This document shows positions 44,352 through 53,038 of a stretch of 64,000 bases of DNA, piece after piece; within the stretch, counting starts at the first letter, position 1; every line of letters begins with the position of its first letter. Below the pieces are notes generated by a model that saw only the letters and a program-made list of their open reading frames with translations, had not been told where the DNA came from and ran no database searches. This DNA comes from an uncultured Porphyromonadaceae bacterium (GTDB lineage: Bacteria; Bacteroidota; Bacteroidia; Bacteroidales; Muribaculaceae), in assembly GCA_900550645.1 (NCBI GenBank), contig URTA01000005.1:1-64000 (forward strand). The letters are read 5' to 3'. The translations under genes and the position numbers were made by a program.

Positions 44352-45236
44352 TTATTTCACTGCTACCTTGGTGGCTTTGCCGCCAGCGCGTATCACGTAG
44401 ATGCCTGGCGTTACGCCGTCGAGCGATGTGCCGATGCGGCGGCCTGACAGGTCATAAACTTCCTGGTCGGCTGCGTCTGCGTTGATTTCATTCACGCCGC
44501 TGCCGGTGTCGTAGGTGTATGCGATGCGTGCCACGGGGAGGTCATAGCGGTAAACGCTGCTGTTCTCTGTCTCGTAGAAAATGAGTCCTCCGTTGTTCAC
44601 ACGCTCCTGGAAGTTGGCAGAGCCGTCCTTGTAGTATGCTGCCACGCGGTATGTGCGTGCGGTGTTTTCGTATGTGAACGCATTGTAGTACTGTCCGTTG
44701 GTCGGGTCGCCGTCGGTACATTCCGATTCGGAAGTGACGAGGAGGTTTTTGCCGGCATCATCGGGGGTGACAGCAAACGGCTCGGGGAATGTCATCGTGA
44801 TTTCAGTGCCTTCTATCAGATCCATGTCATACTCGAATGTGGCAGTTGCCACAGTTGACGCATTGACGGGCTTGAACCAGTTTGACTTGCTTTCCACAAC
44901 GGTGAACTGGTCAGCGTCGATGAGCTGGATGTAGCATCTCAGGGACTCGGTGAAAGCAAACCAAGATGTACTTTCAGGGTCGCCAAAGCGGAATGTGATG
45001 GACTTGATGCTTGCGCCGTTTGTGAACAGCGATGCGATCTCTTCAGATGTGTAGATGACCTGTGTGCCGGAGTGGTCGTAGTAGAAGTAGAACGGTGCCT
45101 GCCCCTGGCTGTTGTTGATCACAGTTGTAGAGTTCTCGTAGTCGCCGAGGTCGAGTGTTGCTTCGACTATTTCTGCACTTGCGGGCATTGCGAACAATGC
45201 GGCAGCTGCGAGTGCTATGTATGTTTTCTTGTTCAT
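44352..45236 (-). CDS. secreted protein with T9SS C-terminal sorting domain
   Basis: The 294-residue product has a signal peptide (MNKKTYIALAAAALFAMPASA) and ends in a type A sorting domain (VYDLSGRRIGTSLDGVTPGI then YVIRAGG and KATKVAVK), the tag read by the type IX secretion system of Bacteroidota. The middle is beta-rich and acidic, similar to surface proteins of unknown role. It should be exported across the outer membrane. It follows the similar gene upstream by 24 bases. Ligand and function are unknown. Confidence 0.78.
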   Translation of the reverse strand: MNKKTYIALAAAALFAMPASAEIVEATLDLGDYENSTTVINNSQGQAPFYFYYDHSGTQVIYTSEEIASLFTNGASIKSITFRFGDPESTSWFAFTESLRCYIQLIDADQFTVVESKSNWFKPVNASTVATATFEYDMDLIEGTEITMTFPEPFAVTPDDAGKNLLVTSESECTDGDPTNGQYYNAFTYENTARTYRVAAYYKDGSANFQERVNNGGLIFYETENSSVYRYDLPVARIAYTYDTGSGVNEINADAADQEVYDLSGRRIGTSLDGVTPGIYVIRAGGKATKVAVK

Positions 45237-45260
45237 GCTTGAGTCTGTTTTGATTGTTGT

Positions 45261-46337
45261 TTACTTAACAGCTACTTTGGTTGTCTTGTTGCCCTGACGC
45301 ACGATGTAGATACCTGCGTCGAGACCCTCTGTTGATGTTGCTATGCGCTGGCCGGCGAGGTTGTACACCTCGGTTGCCGCGTCAGCGTCAGTCGTGATGT
45401 CGTCTACGCCGTCGCCGTTAGCAAGTGTCAGGTGCATCAGGTCGGAGAACTCGCTGTAGTCAACGTCATAGTTCCAGGGATCGTCCGGGTCGTCGTATGT
45501 GAAATACGCTGCATAGAGGTCATAGCAGAGGTTCTTTGCGCCGTTGAGGAACTTCATGTTCGCGAAATCGCATGAGCTTGCGGGAGCGTCCACGCCATCG
45601 TTGATTGTGATGAGACGGAGGAACTGGTCTCCTGCATTCAAATCCTGCTGGATTGCGAAGTTGTCAAGGTATGAGAGGGGAACTTGCTGCTGGTCAGAGG
45701 CATATTCGTTGCCGTTGTCAACAATGTAGAGATAAGTCTCATGATTGCCGTTTGTGAAGTCGAAAGTGAGTGTACTCTCACCGAGGCCCTCGCATATCTG
45801 TTCCTGGCTCTCAACAGTAGCACCGTATGAAGTCACCTTGATTTTAGTGCCTTTCTGGCCCACGATATCGAGGATGACGCGGTATTTGCCGTTGTTGTGT
45901 GTCAAGTCGGTAGTCGGGGTGTATACGTTGCCGCTCACCATGCCGCGTGCAAATGCTGCGCCTATGACTGTCCAGTCGGGAGTGAACGTGAAATCATAGT
46001 CTTCGTCGAGTGTGCATGAGAAGCCTTCGTGCCAGTATGGTTCGACGGTCGAACCGAGGTTTACGAGGTTGAAGCTCTCCTCAAGGACAGTGTATGTGCC
46101 GGCCTCCATGACGGGAATGGGCTCATAGACGAACACGCAGTATCCGTCTGCCCCAGCCATGTCCACCCAGTTTGCGGTGAACGAGTTTTCGGTGATGTTG
46201 GTCGCTGGGGTTACAACCGGCTTGACATTGAGGGTGCGGCGCGGTGCTTCCTGCCGCATCTCCTTGCGCATGGACGCATCCACGCTGAACGTGACACCTA
46301 ATGCAAGTGTCAGAAGAATAATGGTACTTTTTTTCAT
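45261..46337 (-). CDS. secreted protein with fibronectin-like region and T9SS sorting domain
   Basis: The 358-residue product has a signal peptide (about residues 1-21), a fibronectin-III-like strand region (NITENSFTANWVDMAGADGY, about 47-66), a beta-rich jelly-roll-like middle, and a type A sorting domain at the end (VYNLAGQRIATSTEGLDAGI then YIVRQGNKTTKVAVK). The last 36 residues closely match those of the downstream gene. A consensus promoter lies 135 bases upstream, so this and the next gene form an operon. Confidence 0.78.
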   Translation of the reverse strand: MKKSTIILLTLALGVTFSVDASMRKEMRQEAPRRTLNVKPVVTPATNITENSFTANWVDMAGADGYCVFVYEPIPVMEAGTYTVLEESFNLVNLGSTVEPYWHEGFSCTLDEDYDFTFTPDWTVIGAAFARGMVSGNVYTPTTDLTHNNGKYRVILDIVGQKGTKIKVTSYGATVESQEQICEGLGESTLTFDFTNGNHETYLYIVDNGNEYASDQQQVPLSYLDNFAIQQDLNAGDQFLRLITINDGVDAPASSCDFANMKFLNGAKNLCYDLYAAYFTYDDPDDPWNYDVDYSEFSDLMHLTLANGDGVDDITTDADAATEVYNLAGQRIATSTEGLDAGIYIVRQGNKTTKVAVK

Positions 46338-46471
46338 AAGCCGTACTATATTAAAATGTTGAACATATAATTATTTCATGCTTGCATAGGCAATCAGGGG
46401 AAGCGAATGTGCATATTGGGCATCACTCTGCCCGCTCGCCTGTGCTTTTGTGTCGCCGAAACAACACTCTG

Positions 46472-46503
46472 CAAATTTACAAAGAATTATCCAACCGCCA
46501 AAA
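46472..46503 (-). promoter_or_regulatory. full consensus promoter for the two T9SS protein genes
   Basis: On the minus strand TTTTG (46499-46503) is followed after exactly 19 bases by TAAATTTG (46472-46479), matching the Bacteroidota sigma factor consensus TTTG-N19-TAnnTTTG. It leaves a leader of about 128 bases. Confidence 0.75.
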
Positions 46504-46649
46504 CTTTTGACAAAAATCTGAATAAAGAATTTTGTCATCGCGTGATTTCCTGGGAATATCGCGGTAAAGCAAGGGCAAAATTATGGTCATTCCGTGGCGG
46601 ATGCAGATGTTTGACGGCATGAAACGGCGGATTATCCAAATAAAATTAG

Positions 46650-46657
46650 TAAATTTG
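46650..46657 (+). promoter_or_regulatory. -7 element for the MFS transporter gene
   Basis: TAAATTTGCC matches TAnnTTTG, 46 bases before the ATG at 46703; no -33 match was found. The 365-base gap 46338-46702 holds this and the divergent promoter and no gene that I can see. Confidence 0.5.
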
Positions 46658-46702
46658 CCCCACTTAACCAAGTACCAGAAGAACTAATCAAACCAACACA
46701 TA

Positions 46703-48421
46703 ATGGCTGTACAACAATCACTCAAAAAGACAGTCGCGCTCAACGACAAGGCGTGGGCGCGCTGGACGGCGTTGGGCCTGCTGGCTTTCGCCATGTTCTG
46801 TTCATACATTTTTATGGACATCCTCTCCCCTATCAAGGACTTGCTGCAATCCACTCGCGGCTGGGATTCAACCGCATTTGGCACGCAGCAGGGTTCTGAG
46901 ACTTTCCTCAATGTATTCATCTTTTTCCTCATCTTCGCGGGTATCATCCTTGACAAGATGGGAGTCCGCTTCACAGCAATCCTCTCCGGTGCGGTTATGG
47001 TGGTCGGCGCGTCAATCAACTATTACGCGCTCACCAATGCATTCATCGGCTCGGGTCTTGACGTATGGTTTACCGAGCATCTGAATTACATCCCGGGCTT
47101 CGACGAACTCGGCATCTCGCCGTTCTACGAAGGCATGCCCTCCTCTGCCAAGCTGTCCGCTGTCGGCTTCATGATCTTCGGCTGCGGCGTGGAAATGGCT
47201 GGTATCACCGTTTCACGCGGTATCGTGAAATGGTTCAAAGGCCGCGAAATGGCACTTGCGATGGGTTCAGAAATGGCACTTGCACGCCTTGGTGTTGCCA
47301 CCTGCATGATTTTCTCGCCGGTATTTGCCAACATGGGCGAGACTCCGCAGGTGTCACGCTCGGTCGCATTCGGCGTGGTTCTGCTCATGGTTGCGCTCAT
47401 AATGTTCATCGTCTACTTCTTCATGGACCGCAAGCTCGACAAGGAGAGCGGCGTTGAGGAGGAAAAGGATGATCCGTTCAAGATAAGTGACCTCGGCAAA
47501 ATCCTCAAGAGCAGCGGCTTCTGGCTCGTAGCCCTGCTGTGCGTGCTTTACTACTCCGCAATCTTCCCCTTCCAGAAATATGCGGTCAACATGCTCCAGT
47601 GCAACCTGTCGTTCACACCTCCCGAAGCTGGTTCATTCTGGGCCGGTGAAACTGTCACTGTGATTCAGTATATAATAATGATTATAGTAGCAGCGGCCTC
47701 TTTCACGAGCAACTTCTCGAAGAACAAAGGCATGAAATACGGCATGCTCGCGCTTGCCGTAGTCGCACTCGTCACTTACTGCTATATGGGCTACATGCGC
47801 CAGTCAGCGGCCTCGATATTCGCCGTGTTCCCTCTCCTTGCAGTCGGCATAACCCCGATTCTCGGCAACTACGTTGACCACAAGGGCAAGGCTGCCTCAA
47901 TGCTCGTGTTCGGCTCGTTGCTGCTCATCGCTTGCCACCTGACATTTGCATTCGTTCTGCCGATGTTCCACGACAGCGCAGTCGGGGGTGTGGCTGTTGC
48001 CTACATCACTATCCTCGTGCTGGGTGCATCATTCTCACTCGTGCCCGCGTCACTGTGGCCCAGCGTGCCGAAACTCGTAGACTCGAAAATCATCGGCTCG
48101 GCATACGCGCTCATCTTCTGGATTCAGAACATCGGTCTGTGGCTCTTCCCGCTGCTAATCGGCAAAGTGCTTGACAACACCAACCAGGACATCGCAGCAG
48201 CCGTTGAAGCCGGCACGATGGAAGCTGAGAAAGCCGCTACCAGCTACGATTATACTTACGCGCTGATAATGCTTGCTGCGCTCGGCATCGCCGCGCTCAT
48301 CATCGGCCTGATACTGAAAGTCATCGACCGCAAGCAGCACCTCGGTCTCGAACTGCCCAACATCGCCCCGACGGTGGCAGAAGGAGTTGTCGCTTCAGAA
48401 GCCGAGAACGCCAACAAGTAA
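46703..48421 (+). CDS. MFS transporter (MFSD1-like)
   Basis: The 572-residue polytopic protein has about twelve membrane helices. Features include SPIKDLLQSTRGWDSTAFG between the first helices, DKMGVRFTAILSGA (MFS A-like loop, about residues 88-101), and LWPSVPKLVDSKIIGSAYAL (about 453-472), a stretch typical of the MFSD1-like group, members of which carry small peptides in animals. A long loop near residues 115-145 and one central charged loop (EEEKDDPFKISDL) are present. Substrate is not known. It ends at a hairpin terminator. Confidence 0.75.
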   Translation: MAVQQSLKKTVALNDKAWARWTALGLLAFAMFCSYIFMDILSPIKDLLQSTRGWDSTAFGTQQGSETFLNVFIFFLIFAGIILDKMGVRFTAILSGAVMVVGASINYYALTNAFIGSGLDVWFTEHLNYIPGFDELGISPFYEGMPSSAKLSAVGFMIFGCGVEMAGITVSRGIVKWFKGREMALAMGSEMALARLGVATCMIFSPVFANMGETPQVSRSVAFGVVLLMVALIMFIVYFFMDRKLDKESGVEEEKDDPFKISDLGKILKSSGFWLVALLCVLYYSAIFPFQKYAVNMLQCNLSFTPPEAGSFWAGETVTVIQYIIMIIVAAASFTSNFSKNKGMKYGMLALAVVALVTYCYMGYMRQSAASIFAVFPLLAVGITPILGNYVDHKGKAASMLVFGSLLLIACHLTFAFVLPMFHDSAVGGVAVAYITILVLGASFSLVPASLWPSVPKLVDSKIIGSAYALIFWIQNIGLWLFPLLIGKVLDNTNQDIAAAVEAGTMEAEKAATSYDYTYALIMLAALGIAALIIGLILKVIDRKQHLGLELPNIAPTVAEGVVASEAENANK

Positions 48422-48447
48422 TCATCACCCCCACATAATTCTTATAA

Positions 48448-48481
48448 CAAGCCTTGGCAGGTTCATATCTGCCGGGGCTTG
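48448..48481 (+). terminator. hairpin terminator after the MFS gene
   Basis: CAAGCC-TT-GGCAG pairs with CTGCC-GG-GGCTTG around an eight-base loop, 27 bases after the MFS stop. Confidence 0.7.
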
Positions 48482-48564
48482 CTGCGTTATTCATATTAAG
48501 GAGATTTTCTGTGTGACAGAGACAATATTTTGGGCAGAACTTTCGGGGTTTGCGAAATTTTCAT

Positions 48565-48572
48565 TAACTTTG
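48565..48572 (+). promoter_or_regulatory. -7 element at the start of the structured leader
   Basis: TAACTTTG matches TAnnTTTG; a CTTTCG at 48540-48545 sits at the right distance for a weak -33. Transcription would start near 48580, just before the first inverted repeat arm, and run into the six-gene chaperone-like operon. Confidence 0.5.
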
Positions 48573-48585
48573 CCGCGTCATACCG

Positions 48586-48860
48586 CGCTGAAAGCCCCAT
48601 TGGGGTACGGCGGGTTGACAATGAACATATAGGCGTAACTGTACGCTTTGGTTTTGACTCTATTAGAACTTCGCAAACTCTACTGACTGTCAAAGGCAAA
48701 GCAACGGGAACGCCTCATGAGATGTCATGTATATGGCTCGTCAGGCTGTGCGATATAGTCGCACGGCATTATGAGCGCATAATATATGCTGCATCGGCGT
48801 GGGGCTTTCAGCGTTGCTCGTTTTTTGACAGTCGGGCAATGCGAAGGCCTTAATAGAGTC
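48586..48860 (+). ncRNA. candidate structured RNA or leader with interleaved inverted repeats
   Basis: Pair A: CGCTGAAAGCCCCA (48586-48599) is exactly complementary to 48800-48813. Pair B: 48656-48705 with 48813-48860, made of GACTCTATTA/TAATAGAGTC, CTTCGCA/TGCGAAG, GACTGTCAAA/TTTGACAGTC and AGCAAC/GTTGCT, each perfect and in order with small internal loops. The order A-B-A'-B' is that of a pseudoknot or of switching folds. A local hairpin GTGCGA/TCGCAC (48748-48765) lies inside. No protein frame of note is present. I do not recognise an RNA family. The rest of the 535-base gap holds a T run at 48889-48894 and a small hairpin at 48915-48936. Confidence 0.45.
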
Positions 48861-48956
48861 GAACGAGTGACAGAATCGGCTCCACGTCTTTTTTGTATAA
48901 CACCAAGCGATAATGTCAGCGAGGCAGCCGGCTGACGACTGAAAGCGTCATTACGC

Positions 48957-50723
48957 ATGAAAGTTATACACGAAAATCCCTACCGTCTGCTCGGGGTCTA
49001 CGCCAACTCCCCTGCCAAGGAGCGTGTTGCCAACATGAACCGCCTGAAGCGGTATATGCAAGTCGGCAAGCAGATGTCGTTCCCGCTTGACCTGCCAGGC
49101 ATTATGGGCGATGCGGCACGCACAGACGAATCAATCGCCGAAGCAAATTCACGGCTAACATTGCCAAAAGACCAGTTCCACTATTCACAGTTCTGGTTTG
49201 CGAAACTGACACCGCTCGACGACATTGCTTTCAATCACCTTACCAGCGGCGACACGGCAAAAGCCATTGAAATCTGGGGGAAGAAAGCCTCGGCAAGCTC
49301 ATACCAGAACATCATCACCTGTTCACTGGCACGTCGGGACTATGCCACGGCAATAAGGTTTGCCGAAGCATTGTACGTCAACGCAAGCTATGTCGCCGAA
49401 TTGGCGGAAGCCGTCACTGGCAACCGCGACATCGTGACTGCCAAAGCGGCATCAATGGACTTCATTGACACGCTTTGCGACGAACTTGGTCTTGAGACCA
49501 TACTACCCCTCATTGCTAATTCAGACTGGAAGCGTCACCTCACAGGCCGCTCCGTTAAGCCTTTGATAGAGAGCATTGAAGCCGCCATTTCCGCCGCCGA
49601 AAAAGCAAACGGACCTGCAGCTAACTACAATGCTGGTGTTAAGCTAATGAACTCGACAAAACAAGCATTGGCGAAATTGCGGGAACTCATCAGTTTGTCT
49701 GATATGCATTATCAACTCATTGCAGACAAACTTTCAATGGCAATCCTGCAATGTGGCATAAACTACTTCAACGACAGTGAAGACGATGATGCGCCAACAA
49801 ATGCAATGATTCTTCAAGGGTACGCTCTGAGCATAGCCGTTGGTGACATGGCAAAAGAACGATGCGAAAAAAACGTCGAAATTCTTCGGAAGATAGATCC
49901 TGAAGAATACCGTGTTCGGAAGGAACTCCAGTCATTAGCTCAAAAAGTGTACGAGTTTGAGAATCGCCCTAAATCTTACGAACCTCCTAAGATTAAGGTC
50001 GGATCATTATTAGTTCCTAGTTTTGTATCATTTGATTATGATTGTCAAATGGAAATTGAAACTGTAGGACATTTCATTGAAAGATGCCGACCCGAATTAA
50101 ACTCAATGAAACGAAAATTGGGCATAGACAATCAAACGTATGTCCTGTTCAGTTCGGCAATCGCAACAAAAGCCATTAATGCATTAGTCTCATCAATAAA
50201 TAGAACATTCCTAAACGGTTCCTCGAGTACAATTGCGAAGTATGCGGCAGCTACAATGCAGGCCATTGGAGAATTAGACATGGATAAAAAATGTGTCCGT
50301 TACTATAATTCGAATAATGAAACTCTGCGGAATATTGCTGGATTGCCTTATGCGCGTAAAAAGAAACCCGTTCCAGAGAGGAAATCCGTCAAAGAAAGCA
50401 CCTCTGTCAGTGCATCTGCCGACACCTCATCTAACGACGATAAGCTTAACAAGTCCAAAAAGTACATCACTTGGGACAAGCTAATTATCGGCTTCATTAT
50501 TGCAGTCATATTGTTTATAATAATCATATTCATTCAAGCAAATAATAGTCTTAAGCATTATGAGCAAGAGAAAAATATTGACACCCTTGACACCCCTGTT
50601 GATCAGTCTGTTGACGACAACTACTACAACAACTACTACAACAGCGGCTACGAGTACGAATATGAGTACGAGAACGGCAGCAGCGACTACGACGAGTACG
50701 AGGACGGCGGCTACAGCAGCTGA
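48957..50723 (+). CDS. membrane protein with HPD-less J-domain-like N-terminus
   Basis: The 588-residue protein begins MKVIHENPYRLLGVYANSPA and RVANMNRLKRYMQVGK, which resembles helices I and II of a J domain (NPYxLLGVxxxA), but the HPD motif that activates Hsp70 is absent. Helical, TPR-like sequence fills about residues 60-330. One membrane helix lies near residues 506-528 (LIIGFIIAVILFIIIIFI), followed by an acidic Tyr/Asn/Glu-rich tail of 60 residues. It is the first of six tightly packed genes including two Hsp70 homologues, so a co-chaperone or membrane-anchor role is inferred. Confidence 0.65.
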   Translation: MKVIHENPYRLLGVYANSPAKERVANMNRLKRYMQVGKQMSFPLDLPGIMGDAARTDESIAEANSRLTLPKDQFHYSQFWFAKLTPLDDIAFNHLTSGDTAKAIEIWGKKASASSYQNIITCSLARRDYATAIRFAEALYVNASYVAELAEAVTGNRDIVTAKAASMDFIDTLCDELGLETILPLIANSDWKRHLTGRSVKPLIESIEAAISAAEKANGPAANYNAGVKLMNSTKQALAKLRELISLSDMHYQLIADKLSMAILQCGINYFNDSEDDDAPTNAMILQGYALSIAVGDMAKERCEKNVEILRKIDPEEYRVRKELQSLAQKVYEFENRPKSYEPPKIKVGSLLVPSFVSFDYDCQMEIETVGHFIERCRPELNSMKRKLGIDNQTYVLFSSAIATKAINALVSSINRTFLNGSSSTIAKYAAATMQAIGELDMDKKCVRYYNSNNETLRNIAGLPYARKKKPVPERKSVKESTSVSASADTSSNDDKLNKSKKYITWDKLIIGFIIAVILFIIIIFIQANNSLKHYEQEKNIDTLDTPVDQSVDDNYYNNYYNSGYEYEYEYENGSSDYDEYEDGGYSS

Positions 50724-51558
50724 ACATGACAGCAAGGAAATCAAGGAGCTGAATGCGCGGATTGAAGCCGCTGAAGCTGGCATCCGCGATATGTCGCGGC
50801 ATTGCGATGAGAATGCACGTATGCTGCAAACGGCCAACGACACAATTTCGATGCTGCGGTCGAAAGTCGATTCTCTCGGCGTAATATGCTCGCAAATAGA
50901 TGAAACACAGTGCAATGACCGCAAGCAGACTGAGGACAAATTTCAGGCTACTGATACTGCTGTATCAACCAACCAATCGACATTGCAGAGCCGCAGCATC
51001 TTGGGAGGGGCGATAGTATTGGCTATAATTGCGGCTATAGCAGCTGTTGCGGTGTGGCTCACTAAACGTATCAAGTCAGGCTATTCCTCAATAGATGAGG
51101 TACGCAAAGCACAGGAGCGTATGCAGGAAGAGTCAATAAAACTCGACAACCGCCTTATGGAAATAATTGACCAGCAGCTCAAGACAGCAAAGGCTATTCA
51201 AGCAGCCGCACCAAGCACAACAAACGCTGCTCAAGACCATTCACTCGCCATGAAAGTTGCAGACGAGATAGTCCGCATCGAGTTGAACCTGTCTCGCATG
51301 GATTCCTCTATAAAGGGCTATAAACAGCTGTCCAAAGCAGTGGAACGCATCAAGAACAATTTCATGGCCAACGGCTATGAAATCATCGACATGCTCGGCA
51401 AGCCGTACAACGAGGGGATGAAATGTCCAGCAACCTTTGTAATTGATGAGAGCCTAAAGGAAGGTGAGCGAATAATTACAGGTGTCATCAAGCCGCAAAT
51501 CAACTACAACGGCAAAATGATACAAGCCGCACAAATAACTGTAAGTCAGAACATCTAA
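50560..51558 (+). CDS. coiled-coil membrane protein of the Hsp70 cluster
   Basis: The 332-residue product starts, on the longest reading, inside the previous gene at 50560, giving a hydrophobic start (KILTPLTPLLISLL) and a Thr/Ala-rich stretch; an ATG at 50662 is the alternative. Residues 55-145 are a predicted coiled coil (KEIKELNARIEAAEAGIRDM), 147-167 a membrane helix (ILGGAIVLAIIAAIAAVAVW), and 175-330 a soluble domain that starts with a second coiled coil. I do not recognise the family. It ends 12 bases before the first Hsp70-like gene. The overlap with the previous gene is 164 or 62 bases. Confidence 0.6.
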   Translation: MSKRKILTPLTPLLISLLTTTTTTTTTTAATSTNMSTRTAAATTTSTRTAATAAEHDSKEIKELNARIEAAEAGIRDMSRHCDENARMLQTANDTISMLRSKVDSLGVICSQIDETQCNDRKQTEDKFQATDTAVSTNQSTLQSRSILGGAIVLAIIAAIAAVAVWLTKRIKSGYSSIDEVRKAQERMQEESIKLDNRLMEIIDQQLKTAKAIQAAAPSTTNAAQDHSLAMKVADEIVRIELNLSRMDSSIKGYKQLSKAVERIKNNFMANGYEIIDMLGKPYNEGMKCPATFVIDESLKEGERIITGVIKPQINYNGKMIQAAQITVSQNI

Positions 51559-51570
51559 CGACTTTGCTAT

Positions 51571-53013
51571 ATGGGACGGCGCAAGATTAACTACGGCATT
51601 GAACTTGGATTGACACATTCCGCCATTTGCCGAATGGAAAATGGCGAGGCTGTGATAATCAAGTCGGATGTGCTGAAAGACACAATGCCGTCGTGCATCT
51701 ATGTGAACAAGAAGGGTTCTATAAAGGCTGGCGATGGTGCTTACAACACCATGAAAAGTGAAAAACGCAGAGCGTGCCATTGCCGCTGCCGCGTAAACTC
51801 ATTTATTGAGTTTCAGCGTACAATGGGTACTGACAGAAAATATGAATGTTCCAACATTGGGCGGTCGTTTTCTTCTGAAGAACTTTCAACTGAAATACTC
51901 AAAAAGCTAAGGTCGTTTGTTACAGATGACAACGTAAAATCAGCTGTTATAACCATACCCGCAAAATTCAGTATAAGGGCAAGAGCAGCGACATTGACAG
52001 CTGCTGATATGGCTGGTTTCGAGAAAGTTGAACTGTTGCAAGAGCCGATAGCAGCATCAATGGCATACGGTCTCTCTACACGTGATGAGGGAACTCTATG
52101 GATGGTTTTCGATTTTGGCGGAACAGCATTTGATGCGACATTGGTCAAAGTCGAGGATGGCATTATGCAGGTTTACGACACAGAGGGCGACAATTACCTC
52201 GGCGGAAAGAACCTTGACTATGCCATTGTAGACGAAATCATAATACCCTATCTGCGAGATAATTATTCAGTGTGCGACTACTTGCAAGATCCGGCAAAGA
52301 GGAAAGTGTTGCGAGATGCCGTGAAGACATACGCGGAAGATGTGAAAATCCTGCTTTCGTCCAAGGAAAAGGAGGACATCGTTTCCAATATGGGAGACCT
52401 TGGCGAAGATGAAGACGGCTATGAAATAGAACTGGATTTGACAGTTACGCAGGCTCAGCTGTACGGCGTAATCCGTCCGTATTTCCAGAAGGCTGTTGAT
52501 ATATGCCGCGAGCTTATCTCGCGCAACAAGCTAAAGCAGTCGCAAATCAGCAAGCTGATACTCGTAGGCGGTCCGACACACAGCCCGCTGATACGCCAGA
52601 TGCTGAAAGAGCAGGTGACACCGAATGTTGACACAAGCATTGATCCGATGACTGCAATTGTTACTGGAGCTGCGATATATGCATCTAAGTTATACGATTC
52701 GATTTCAAGGGACGATGTCCCTTGCGAAAGTTTTAAGTTAAACCTCGCATACCCAACATCGACAGAAGATACGACTGAATTCGTTGCAATAAAACTTGAC
52801 AATAACACAGAACAAAAAGCTGTTTACGTTGAGCTTGTGCGTGAGGACAAAGGATGGTCAAGCGGCAGATTCCTCATTGATGCAAGAGGTGATGTCATAG
52901 GTGTAGAACTTAGAGACGGAAGAGCAAACTCGTTTACCGTAATCTGTTACGACATGAAAGGCAATCGACTGAACAGCTCACCATCACAACTGACAATTAT
53001 AAATCGACTGTAA
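51571..53013 (+). CDS. Hsp70-like protein with degenerate ATPase site (pseudo-Hsp70)
   Basis: The 480-residue product is close to the first 480 residues of the next gene: an Hsp70 nucleotide-binding domain (to about residue 380) and a small beta domain, then a stop. Residues that bind or split ATP in Hsp70 are changed: the phosphate-1 loop is GIELGLTHS (Glu11 for Asp, Leu14 for Thr), the catalytic Lys is Gln82 (EFQRTM), and the phosphate-2 loop is DFGGTAFD instead of DFGGGTFD (185-186). A CHCRC run (69-73) replaces part of a loop. The frame is open throughout, so it is probably expressed as a non-hydrolysing partner. It lacks any substrate-binding domain. Confidence 0.75.
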   Translation: MGRRKINYGIELGLTHSAICRMENGEAVIIKSDVLKDTMPSCIYVNKKGSIKAGDGAYNTMKSEKRRACHCRCRVNSFIEFQRTMGTDRKYECSNIGRSFSSEELSTEILKKLRSFVTDDNVKSAVITIPAKFSIRARAATLTAADMAGFEKVELLQEPIAASMAYGLSTRDEGTLWMVFDFGGTAFDATLVKVEDGIMQVYDTEGDNYLGGKNLDYAIVDEIIIPYLRDNYSVCDYLQDPAKRKVLRDAVKTYAEDVKILLSSKEKEDIVSNMGDLGEDEDGYEIELDLTVTQAQLYGVIRPYFQKAVDICRELISRNKLKQSQISKLILVGGPTHSPLIRQMLKEQVTPNVDTSIDPMTAIVTGAAIYASKLYDSISRDDVPCESFKLNLAYPTSTEDTTEFVAIKLDNNTEQKAVYVELVREDKGWSSGRFLIDARGDVIGVELRDGRANSFTVICYDMKGNRLNSSPSQLTIINRL

Positions 53014-53038
53014 GTCAAAACATATAACATATTCTCAA

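Noticed and set aside
48586..48860. tmRNA, RNase P RNA or SRP RNA
   Set aside because: None of the conserved sequences of these RNAs was found in the segment.
51571..53013. The first Hsp70 gene as a frameshifted pseudogene
   Set aside because: The frame is open for 480 codons and ends at a domain boundary; changes cluster at ATP-contacting residues, which fits a pseudoenzyme better.
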